Shown: positions 1 to 9,754 of the stretch, one piece after another
Layout of the letters: each line of letters opens with the position of its first letter
How positions within the stretch are numbered: position 1 is the stretch's first letter
Origin: Porodaedalea pini
Taxonomy: Eukaryota > Basidiomycota > Agaricomycetes > Hymenochaetales > Hymenochaetaceae
Length of the DNA stretch: 49,993 nt
NCBI GenBank assembly: GCA_002794775.1
Contig: NBAY01000150.1
Coordinates: forward strand, 1-49,993
Direction of reading: 5' to 3'
Program-made: the position numbers and the translations under genes
Notes under the pieces: generated by a model
The model's database searches: none
Told to the model about the DNA's origin: nothing
The model's input: only the letters and a program-made list of their open reading frames with translations

Positions 1-80
1 TCAGACAATTCGATATCTGTCTATGTATTTTTGGTAAAATAAAGTGACCTGGTTGAATTAAAAATCGGTCGAAAGCAAAG

Positions 81-1655
81 TTGACGACAGTGCCAACATG
101 TGATCTCCAACTTGCGGTCGTCGATGAGTCTGTTTCGCTGCAGCAAAGACACTCGCTTCGCTCCCTCAAAACTCTGCTTGGGCCAAGAGCCTCCTCAAGC
201 CACATCCGCAGTGTCTTCACCTCGCTCTCAGTCGCCAGCTCCTGCCACTCCTCAGGCTCAGACACAGTCGCATTCAAGAAGGTCTTCGCAACTAGGAGGT
301 TTCAAGGATGCAGTCGGTGTCGGGATTGCGAGCAGGCCAAGGGGCAGTGTTCCGCCTTCCAAGACGGGTACGTCATGCATTCCCCATCTTTCCTTGTTTA
401 ACCTTGTTCACCTGTCTAACGCGAATTCGCAGCGAATCCGATTAGTTTTGGTACGGTAAATGGCTCCGTGGACCAATAAAACGATTGTCCGCCTCCTTCG
501 CGATTTCTGCCTCTCCCATCCGCCGCCTGAGAATCCATTGGCGATCTTTGGTCTATTGCCCGGGCCTTCCATGTCCTGCGCTTGTGCCAGCCCTGAACCC
601 AAAGTCGTTCGACCGGCACGCCGCCTACCAATTCTCCCTTGCATTCCAATGTGTAGTCAACATCAATGTGCGTGGCTCAGAGCCCATACGGAGTCGCGTT
701 GTCCAGGCGGGTACTTTCGAGGTCGTTGGGTGCGTGTTGGAGGCATGGCTGGCGTCAAAAGGATTTGTTGTCAGGCCGAGCACGAGTGCGAGCGGCATAC
801 CACGCGAGACCCGTGAACAGCGTCAGCAACGACGGCAGCAGCAATTAGAACAGCGTCGGCACGAGCAGGCCCAAGAACTCGTCAGACTGCTCGCTATCGA
901 ACGATCCCTTGCGAACGCCGAGGTGAGTCATCCATCATCTTTGTTATTGGCTGACTGATCTGAGGGCCTTTCAGGAAGAACAAAGCGTTGCCACATTGGA
1001 TGCTGAGACGTTCGTCTCGACTGACACGTCTGCGAATGCGACGCCGTCTGGCTCAGGTACCCCAACAAGTACGGTCATCGTACCAGGGCACGACAGATCT
1101 AACACAGTCGTGGCGCGCCGAGTTTGGGACACAACCGAATGCACGCGAGCAGGCAACTGCGGGTGCGTCGATGGCGCGCTCTCTAACAATTCGCGCCCGG
1201 ATGGTGGCAGAAGCGGCAATGCCCTCGACATCGACCTCGAGGCCTGACACAGAGATGGAGGATAATGGTGAGCCGGATGCGGATGGTGATGTCGAGATGG
1301 AGACGACGACATCACACGACCAGGACATGGACGAGAACTTGCCCCCGCCTCCTTCACTTCCCCACGGACGTCGGACCGTCGGAATCATTGCAGACTCTCC
1401 CTCGCCAGCGGCGACCGGTGCAGCCGATGTAGGTGTCGCGGGTACGTCTGATGCGCTCGATGTCGATTTGGATGCACATTTCATCATCAACACGAATGCA
1501 GCGGACGATGACATCGCAGATGGTATTGTTGCACTCGATCAAAACGTAAACGATTACCTCGCTATGGGTGCCCCGCCAGGTGCTCCCGGTGCTATCCCGG
1601 TGCTATCGACACGACGCCTGGGATGCCGCCTCCCCCGCCGGGCATGCCTATGTGA
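81..1655 (+). pseudogene. Broken multi-exon gene, Asp/Ser-rich with proline tail
   Basis: I do not recognise this family. Three coding-like stretches can be seen. Bases 81-366 contain a cluster of cysteines (CSRC-x2-C-x6-C type). Bases 660-930 encode a Gln/Arg/Glu-rich, probably coiled-coil stretch ending at a good donor (gtgagt, 931), with an acceptor near 974. Bases 1180-1655 encode an acidic segment with many Asp, Glu and Thr and a tail rich in Gly, Pro and Met. The frames do not join cleanly. One frame runs up to about 1,080 and another continues from there. An 11-bp tandem duplication (1585-1595 and 1596-1606) shifts the frame just before the natural-looking end PPPPPGMPM at 1655. I read it as a recently damaged gene. 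A missed intron could explain one of the shifts but not the duplication. Confidence 0.35.
1585..1606 (+). repeat. 11-bp tandem duplication (frameshift)
   Basis: The unit cccggtgctat occurs twice in a row. Removing one copy would put the acidic reading frame in line with the Pro/Met-rich tail that ends at 1655, so the duplication is the likely cause of the frameshift. Confidence 0.7.
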
Positions 1656-1691
1656 ATAGTATATGGAAGTCATAGTTATATTGTACAATTT

Positions 1692-1873
1692 CACTTGAGG
1701 TAGTGGGCCATTAGGATGGCAAGCTACGATTACTGTTTACTGAATACTAAATAATTCACTAATGAGAATAATGTTTTAGTATAATTTGGAAGCTTTAGTC
1801 CTCTCATATAAAATGAAAGACACAGAAAACAGTAATCGTAGCTTGCCATCCCAATGGCCCACTACCTCAAGTG
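1692..1873. repeat. Short foldback element (hairpin, about 180 bp)
   Basis: Bases 1692-1738 (starting cacttgaggtagtgggcca) are the reverse complement of 1827-1873 with one mismatch, separated by an AT-rich loop of 88 bp. No clear target duplication was seen. It may be a MITE or a long hairpin RNA source. It lies between the broken gene and the first P450. Confidence 0.75.
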
Positions 1874-2450
1874 TGAAAACTGTAATTGGCGAAGATCAGA
1901 GTACTACTACTAGTGAATGCCGCTGTGCTTATTTTATACGATCTCGGTGACTTGCAATATTATTATTAATGCCCTCTTTACAATAATACTACTGTAGTTC
2001 CCATCGGGGCGCTCGCTACGCGAGTGTCGATCCTATACCAGCAATTGCCAATTTCAGAATTTTGGCTCAGTCACTTGTGTCCACGGCCTGCTCGCTACCT
2101 TTCTCCTTTTTCCATTCGAAGGTCGAACTCCTGAGCTTCCCGACAAATATATGTAGGGCTAGCTCACGTCTGATGACTAGAGTGGCGAAAACATCTCCTG
2201 CCGGTAGCATTCCGGTGATGCGCTGGCCACCTGGCAGACTTCTCGTCTTCGGAGGCGACTCGCCTCCCAATGTAGACTTGCTTCGACTGTTTCTTCGTAA
2301 TATGCTCTGACGCTGCTTTTGTTTAATAGGCTCCTCGGAATCTCAGGCGCCCTGTACATCCGTGTCTGACCCCGTGTCCAAGAGCACAATGACTTCTCTG
2401 AGCCCGTATAATTGGGTGAGGAGAATCGAAGCAAAACACGTAGCGAGGCT
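1874..2450. other. Intergenic region upstream of P450 A
   Basis: No gene was recognised. From about 2,170 the sequence is alignable with the regions upstream of the other three P450 genes, so this is probably promoter-containing spacer duplicated with the genes. Confidence 0.5.
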
Positions 2451-2472
2451 CTCACGGGACCCTTCGTATAAA
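2451..2472 (+). promoter_or_regulatory. Core promoter block of P450 A
   Basis: The block tcacgggacccttcgtataaa ends 73 bp before the ATG at 2545. Near-identical blocks, each with a CGTATAAA TATA-type core after an ACGG-x6-TTCG lead, lie at a similar distance before all four P450 start codons, so this is very probably the shared core promoter. Confidence 0.6.
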
Positions 2473-2544
2473 CCAGTCTCACCTTCGACTCTATCTGGCC
2501 CCCTTCTCAACTTCCGTGCGATTCTTGACGCGGAACACTAAGCT

Positions 2545-4744
2545 ATGGAGCTTTCTTCTGTTTGGCAGTCTGCATTGGCGCCAATAATATCAGCTCTGGA
2601 CGTTGACGGCGCCAAAAATCGAGGCCGAAACTACTCCTTTGCTGTTGCAGGGATATGTATCGTGTTTGTGACGCTTGCACAATTCTTAAAAGCTCGGAAG
2701 CTCTCAGTAAGTCCACACGTATGCATATGAAATTTCAGCTAATACATTCATAGGTTAACGTTCCTCTGGAAGGCTCCTCCTCTGGGATTGTTTCCTCTTA
2801 TTTTGGCGCGTATGAGTTTATCGGAAACGCAAAGTCGATCCTGAGGGATGCGTATAAAAAGGTCTGAATCTCCACTTATATACAGTCTCAGACTTGTACA
2901 CCTGATCTTACCGCGACAACACGTACATACAGTATGGCAAAGGGACATTCAAAATTCCTGGTCTAGCTCGGTATACCGTAATCATAAATAGGCCCGATCT
3001 CATCGAGGAAATCAGAAAGGCACCCGACGATAAGATCTCTTCTACTGAGGCGATTGCAGAGGTTAGTATGGCAAGGGTTCGAACTTATAGTTTGTTGATT
3101 ACTGATATTATCCTCCCACCCTCCAGCTTATCGTGGCTCGTTGGACGATCGGAGAGAACGTCGCGAGAGAGCATTATCATTTTCAGGTTGTTCGCAGCCA
3201 GTTGACTCGTTCCCTGGGCCTCCTATTCGACGATGTTCGGGATGAGATTGCACAATCCTTCAGTGACCTTATCCCAGCGAAGAACGACGGTATAGTCTAC
3301 TTATCCTGCCTGTATTAGATCATCAGACCTTATCTCCATTTTTATTTCAGAATGGGTCGCTGTCCCTGCCCTTCAAACCATGAGGAACATTGTATGCAGG
3401 ACGAGTAACAGGATCTTCGTCGGCACCCCCCTTTGTGAGTAGCGCGCGCTCTTAGCATCAACGAAACGTGGACTGACCTCGAGATACGTCGTTGACTTAC
3501 AGGTAGAGACCCAGACTATATTGATCTGAACATTAATTTTACGATTGATGTCGCGAAGATGATGTTCAGAATGAGCAAGGTACCAGTCTTGTTGCGCCCG
3601 TAAGCAAACTCCACCATTCATTTTGACGAATCCTGTCGAATGCCCACTCATGTGCATATCCCATAGTATTGTCGGCCCACTCATCAGCTCTTCGCCGCGG
3701 AGTTTTCAACGGGGGATGAAACATCTCCGCCCTCTACTAGAGGAAAGGTTTCGCCTGTATGACGAGAATGGCAATGACTGGCCCGGAAAACCAGTGAGAC
3801 AACTATTTTTTTTGCGCTTGTTATTCAAGACAGGACTAACCATGCCGGAGGTTGACATGATCTCGTGGCTCATCGACGAGGCACCAGAGAAAGAGAAGCG
3901 AAGTGTTATTGAGTTGACGAAGAGAATGCTCGTTGTAAATTTCGGTGCCATTCACACGACCTCTAATGTAAGCTCCGTCTACTGCACCGAAGCGTCAACT
4001 TCTAATCTCAACTGTACGTATGTCAGAGCTTCACGCATGCTCTGTTCCACCTGGCCGCAGAACCAAAGTACATTGCGCCTTTGCGGGAGGAGGTTGAGCG
4101 AGTCATCGGGGAAGAGGGTTGGACAAAGGTCGCAATGACGAAGATGTGGAAGCTAGACAGCTTCATGAAAGAAAGCCAGAGAATCAACGGCATCAATATG
4201 CGTAGGTTTGAGCTCTGAAGTGCTTTATCTTGTGCTTAAATTTTCTCTCAAGTGGCATTGAACCGTAAGGTCATGAAAGACTACACTCTTCCGGATGGGA
4301 CCTTCCTACCGGCCGGTACATTCATCGCTTCCAATGTCGCAGCAGCACATAGCGACGAGGTCAACTACCCTGATGCGGACAAATTCGATGGATTCCGGTT
4401 TTCGAATATGCGCGATGAAAGTGCAGGAGAGAGTGTGAAGCACCAGATGGTCAATACGAGTACAGATTATCTGGCATTCGGGCACGGCCGACATGCATGG
4501 TGCGTTCTCATATGCTCTATACTACCCATCAATTTCAGCGTCTCTTGCTTAACTGACTTTTTGTGACAGCCCTGGTCGTTTCTTCGCGGCGAATGAGCTG
4601 AAAGCGATGATGGCATATCTACTCTTGACATACGATCTGAAAGCAGAGGTGGAAGGAGTCCGACCGGAGAATGTATATATGGGCATACGACTGACTCCTG
4701 ACCCGAAGGCCAAAGTCTTACTCAAGAAGCGAGCAGACGTGTGA
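2545..4744 (+). CDS. Cytochrome P450 monooxygenase A (11 exons, 527 aa)
   Basis: A haem-thiolate monooxygenase, likely anchored in the ER membrane and fed electrons by a P450 reductase. Exons: 2545-2706, 2754-2861, 2933-3061, 3127-3289, 3351-3434, 3503-3599, 3667-3793, 3851-3967, 4027-4201, 4253-4499 and 4570-4744. They join without a stop. A hydrophobic N-terminal helix lies at about residues 30-50. The I-helix has AIHTTS (about 323-328) in place of the usual AGxDTT, and the K-helix ExxR is ESQR (378-381). A FRF version of the PxRF motif is near 435-437, and the haem site is FGHGRHACPGRFF with ligand Cys470. The last intron splits that Cys codon. The overall pattern resembles basidiomycete P450s often labelled ent-kaurene-oxidase-like (CYP512-type is my tentative placement). 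Substrate unknown. It is the first of three tandem copies and looks intact. Confidence 0.93.
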
Positions 4745-6020
4745 GGTCAAAATGTGCTGCATTTTATACTGTTTCTTAGCTATTGTCTAATATTATCGAG
4801 TTCGAGCTGCTGGACCAGCTATTTTCCGCACTAAAAAGTCACTGAAATCGGAAATATCTTTCTGCTACGTGAAATTCTGAAATGTTTTTACTTGCTGAGT
4901 ACATTCAAAATAGTGAAGATTGAACGCCTTAGCCTTCGCAATGGCGCTAATATTCGTTTGATAGCTCGTAAAGTCTGTGTGTTTGTACAAGCAGACTCCG
5001 CAGTAATCTACTATGTGAAGCCGTGTCTTGGACGCGACGCGTCTCGGCCATGTGATTTCCGCGTGACCCGGAAAAATCTCGTTCGCTTTTGTTTGAACGT
5101 TTGTACTCGATCATTGCTTCGCTCAGACCATCTCGCTCCTCTGCCGCCTAATAGAATGCGATGCTTTTAGAATTCACTAATGTCTATGATAGCATCTTGA
5201 GCCCGCAATCTACAGCAATTATGGAACGATCCTCACTCAAATCATTGTGCCCTACATATTGGAAATACATGCATGTCATACAGGCCTGGATTTGCAACCA
5301 CGACGAGACCCATCGAAGATCTGCACGGCCTTTGCACACACTTCCCCGCGCTTAGCCTGTAGCACGGCTGGAATACTATGGGTGTTCACGGTCATCGTCG
5401 AGGCAATCTGCCTCATAGCTAGGGAAACTGAAGGTAGAACGTACCATGGATTGTCCGAGACTGACATGCAACTCATATGAGTTCGCTTACGAGTGTATGA
5501 AGCTTAGATCTCACTTAGACTGCCTTCGTTTCGCGAAACGGGCCTTGGAGGAGCAGGTAATCTTTGTTGGGACGAAACAGAAGGCTATTGCACAGAGCGA
5601 GGTAGGTCTCCATGTAAGCAGTATTCAGGGTCAGACTGAATGCCGATTTATGTGTCTTTTTCAAGGTGTCAGTAACCTGCAAACGATTGCCGACGGCCCG
5701 GGTATGCCGCGCGACTGTCACTCCTACAGAATCAGCCTTATACCGGTATGGTCTACCCATTACCTTTTTGGCCTCCTCTATACGATAGGCTCCAGTCTCA
5801 GAGTACCTGAGGAGCAGGTTCACTCTGTCTCTGATGTGAATGATCTCGGCGTCCCCGATGATGCCCGATACCCGCACTGGCTATCTAGACGCGCACCGCT
5901 GGCTTTCATTGTTATAGTGGATTCAGGCCCTCGTGTCCGTTTCTGGTCTCGTGTGCAAGGCTATTTCCAATCATATAGGGACCTTGGAGAAACGAAGGAG
6001 AAGGCATCGCGAAGCTCGCA
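4745..6020. other. Spacer between P450 A and B, homologous to the B-C spacer
   Basis: No convincing gene. The spacer aligns along most of its length with 8,315-9,645 (shared stretches around cggccatgtgatttccgcgtga and aatagaatgcg), so the duplicated unit is P450 plus spacer. An open frame on + (5446-6072) is not preserved in the sister spacer. On the - strand, 5515-5877 and 9072-9314 share short peptide similarity (KDYxxLQxPF), which could be a gene remnant or simple DNA homology. Confidence 0.5.
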
Positions 6021-6038
6021 CGGATCTCTTCGTATAAA
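6018..6038 (+). promoter_or_regulatory. Core promoter block of P450 B
   Basis: The block gcacggatctcttcgtataaa ends about 90 bp before the ATG at 6129 and matches the corresponding blocks of the other three P450 genes. Confidence 0.6.
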
Positions 6039-6128
6039 GCAGCTCCGTCAAGCCTCGAGGCTCGTCCCATAATTTCTCAAACGTCCCATTTCGACCGCTC
6101 AGCAGATATAATAACGAAGGCTTAAACC

Positions 6129-8314
6129 ATGGGATTTGTATCTGGCTGGAAACCCGCCCTTGCACCGTTGTCATCGGCGCTAGCTCTTGATGACGTTCAA
6201 TATCGAGGCCGATACTACTCCTTTGCTATAGCCGCCATATGCATATCACTCGTAACAGTTTCCCAGCTCATGAAAGCAAGAAAGCTCAATGTACGCTCAT
6301 AGATGTTCATGTGATATCCCAATTAATGAATTCACAGGTTGACGTGCCTCTGGAAGGCACTTCTGGGATTGTTTCTTCCTATCTCGGAGCTTATGGTTTC
6401 ATTAAAAATATGAAGACTATTCTAAGGCAGGCCTACAAAAAGGTCTGTATATGCATTTGTATTATGTATTCTCGATCCTACTGAGACACTGCATGCACAT
6501 AGTACAGCCAAGGCACATTCAAAGTTCCGGGACTGGATCGGTATACCGTGGTTTTAAATCGGCGCGACCTCATCGATGAAGTCAGGCAAGCACCTGATGA
6601 TCAGGTCTCTTTTTCGGAAGCGATGGTCGATGTTAGAAAGCGGGGTTTCATTGCTTCTCTTAAACTTTATTAACACTAGTGCTGTTTCCTTACTCCCAGA
6701 TTCTCGCGTCTCGCTGGACGGTCGGAGAGAACATGGAGAAGAACCATTACCATGCAAACATTATTCGTAACCAGTTGACGCGTTCCTTGAACGGACTATT
6801 TGACGTCATTCGAGATGAAATCACACAGTCCTTTAATGGCCTTATCCCAGCGAAGAAAGACGGTGAGATCGATTATGCTCTGCTCATATAATAAATATAG
6901 GATCTGATCTATATTTGTTCTAGAATGGGTCGCTGTCCCTGCATTAGAAGCCATGAAGAGCATTGTATGCAGGATAAGCAACAGGGTTTTTGTCGGTACT
7001 CCTCTTTGTGGGTACAACTCGCTCTTCTAAAGCAATGAAACGCGACTGACCACAAAACGGCCTTGATGGAATATAGGCAGAGACCCAGACTATATTGATC
7101 TGAACATCAGTTTCACTGTGGATGTCACTAAAACGTTGTTCACAATTAGTAAGGTTCCGGTCGTCTTGCGCCCGTAAGTGAGCTCCATCAGCTGTTCAAT
7201 TTTATCAGACACCCACTATTGTTTAATCACGATAGGGTTATCGGCGCGTTCATTACCACCTTGCCACGTAACATTCGACGTGGTATGAAACATCTGCGCC
7301 CTTTGCTGGAAGAGAGGTTTCGCCTGTATGACGAGAATGGAAATGACTGGCCCGACAAACCAGTGAGACAACCTTCACCCAGCTACCATCCGAGAGGTGG
7401 CTAACCATCACGAAGAACGACATGCTCTCCTGGCTTATTGACGAGGCACCTGAAAATGAGAAGCGAAGCGTATACGAGCTAACGAAGAGGATGTTATTTG
7501 TAAATTTCACTGCTATTCATACGTCTTCAAATGTGAGTCGTGCTCAAGTCATTGCAACATCTGACTTTCAACCTTTTCTGTATTTCAGAGCTTTACCCAC
7601 GCTCTATTTCACCTAGCCGCCGAGTCAAAGTACATTGAGCCTCTGCGTAAGGAGGTCGAGCAAGTGATTAAAGAGGAAGGATGGACAAAGGTCGCGATGA
7701 CGAAGATGTGGAAGCTCGACAGTTTCATGAAAGAAAGCCAGCGAATGAATGGGATCAACCTGTGTATGTCCGTCTCATCTTTTACGACGGCCTAACAGTG
7801 TGCTCAAACTTCGCTCTAAGTGACACTGAACCGCAAGGTCATGTCAGACTTCTCTCTGTCAGATGGCACATTCCTGCCTGCCGGTACATTTCTTGCAGCC
7901 AACATCACGGCCGCACACAACGATGAAGAATATTACCCAAATGCGGACAAGTTTGACGGATTCCGATTTTCGAATATGCGGGAGGAAAGCACGGAAGGGG
8001 GTGTGAAGCACCAAATGGTCAATACGAGTTCGGATTATCTGGCGTTTGGCCACGGACGCCATGCATGGTGCGTTTCAGCCACCTCAATCTTATTTAAATT
8101 TTAAGCTTGCTCGATCTCATTATCTGCTTTTTGGAGCAGCCCAGGTCGCTTCTTCGCGGTCAACGAGCTGAAGACGATGATGGCATATCTGCTCTTGACA
8201 TACGATCTGAAGGCAGAGGTGGAAGGAGTCCGACCGGAGAACGTCTATATGGGCATACGACTGAGCCCTAACCCGAAGGCCAAAGTTCTACTTAAGAAGA
8301 GAGCCAGCGTGTAA
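6129..8314 (+). CDS. Cytochrome P450 monooxygenase B (11 exons, 526 aa)
   Basis: Paralogue of P450 A with the same ten intron positions. Exons: 6129-6290, 6338-6442, 6503-6631, 6700-6862, 6924-7007, 7077-7173, 7236-7362, 7416-7532, 7589-7763, 7821-8067 and 8140-8314. The joined frame is open. The intron at 7363-7415 is 53 nt and carries a stop if read through, which proves that this segment is spliced out. The equivalents in A and C are 57 and 54 nt, are stop-free, and could be mistaken for coding sequence. The I-helix has AIHTSS, the K-helix has ESQR, and the haem site is FGHGRHACPGRFF with Cys469 split by the last intron. There is an N-terminal membrane helix. Second member of the tandem array, intact, substrate unknown. 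Confidence 0.93.
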
Positions 8315-9645
8315 GGTTGAAATCTGCTGCAGGTTATTTGTTTCTTGACTGTTGTATGATATTGATATTATTTGAAATTGATCAATCGAACCAGCTGTTT
8401 TTCTGCACCTCAAAAATCTGTCTGAAATCTCAATTAGTTTCAGGCGATTTGAAATCCCGAAATGTATATATTTTCGGATACATCGAATTATAAGTGGATA
8501 TCGGACGTATTGGGCTTCATCGTATCCTTGTTATTTTCTTATTAACTCTTAGCAGCCTATGGGTTTGTCTAAGCAGATACATTTACATTTAACATTAGAC
8601 GCGACTTGTCTCGGTCATGTGATCTCCGCGTGACTCACTGTTGAACGTGACCCTCGATCATTGCTTCACGCAGACTATCTCGTTCCTTTGATGTTTAATA
8701 GAATGCGCTGGTTATAAAATCCACTAGCAGCAATGTCTATGGTACCGCTTAGAGCAGGCATTCTACAGCAGTCATTGAGCGATCCCCACTTAAACCACTG
8801 CGCCTTGGAAATGCACACAAGTTACAGATACCAGTTTACAGATACCAGTTTACAGCCACGACGAAGCTATGATCAGTGTCAAGGAATTGTACGACCCCAG
8901 TGCAATCTGCCGTGTGTCCAGTGGTTATTGTGGCTGGAATCTTGTGAGTATCCACGTCCATCTTCTGGAGAACCTGTCACATAGCTGGGGAATCTGAAGG
9001 TAAACCGTATCACCAGTTGTATGGGACTACAATGCAACTTACTTATGAGCTCGCTTGCTAGTCTTTGAAGCTTAAATGACATATATACTGCCTTCGAATT
9101 CGGGAAATGGGCTTTGGAGGAAGCGGTAATCTTTGATGGGGTCAAACGAAAGGCCTATGCAAAAAGCGAGGGAGGATTGTCCATGTAAGTAGTATTCAGA
9201 ATCAGGTAGGTTGTTGGTTATGTATCCTTTTTCATACAGTGTTGGTGCCTTGCAAATGACTACCGATGACTGTGGATCCTTTAGAATTAGCTCAGTCATG
9301 CCGTCACGATCCACTCGTTGCCTTTCTGGTCTCTTCTATCCAATAGACGTATGTCCCATAAATATCCACACTTCGTCTGTGACCCAGATGACCCCGACGT
9401 TTCCGATGGTGTCCGATACCCGTGCTAGCTGTCTAGCAGACTTCGTGTTCTGAGAAGCTCGATACTTGCCATTGCAAGGTTTCTTCGACTGCCTCCTCGT
9501 AATCCACTTGACAATGGGTTTCCCCGTTGTATTGGACTCAGGTCCCTTATGTCCGCTTCTGGTCCGTGTGTAAGCTCCTCTCATATCCCATTGTATGCTG
9601 CTGAGTGCCGAGTCAGAATAAAAGGAAAGTATATCATGGAGCTCT
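8315..9645. other. Spacer between P450 B and C
   Basis: Homologous to the A-B spacer. It contains a short tandem duplication acagataccagttt near 8,824-8,851. No gene is supported. Confidence 0.5.
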
Positions 9646-9665
9646 CACGGAACTCTTCGTATAAA
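9646..9665 (+). promoter_or_regulatory. Core promoter block of P450 C
   Basis: The block cacggaactcttcgtataaa ends about 90 bp before the ATG at 9755. It is the same conserved block found upstream of A, B and D. Confidence 0.6.
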
Positions 9666-9754
9666 GCAGACTTACCCGGTCCTGAAGTTTCGTTCCACAC
9701 CCAATCAAACGATCATTCAACTACTCAATAGTCTCAGTCGCGAAAGCCTGGATT

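Noticed and set aside
5446..6072. Open frame of 208 codons on + between P450 A and B
   Set aside because: It is not kept in the homologous spacer before P450 C, has no recognisable motif, and overlaps the promoter block of P450 B.
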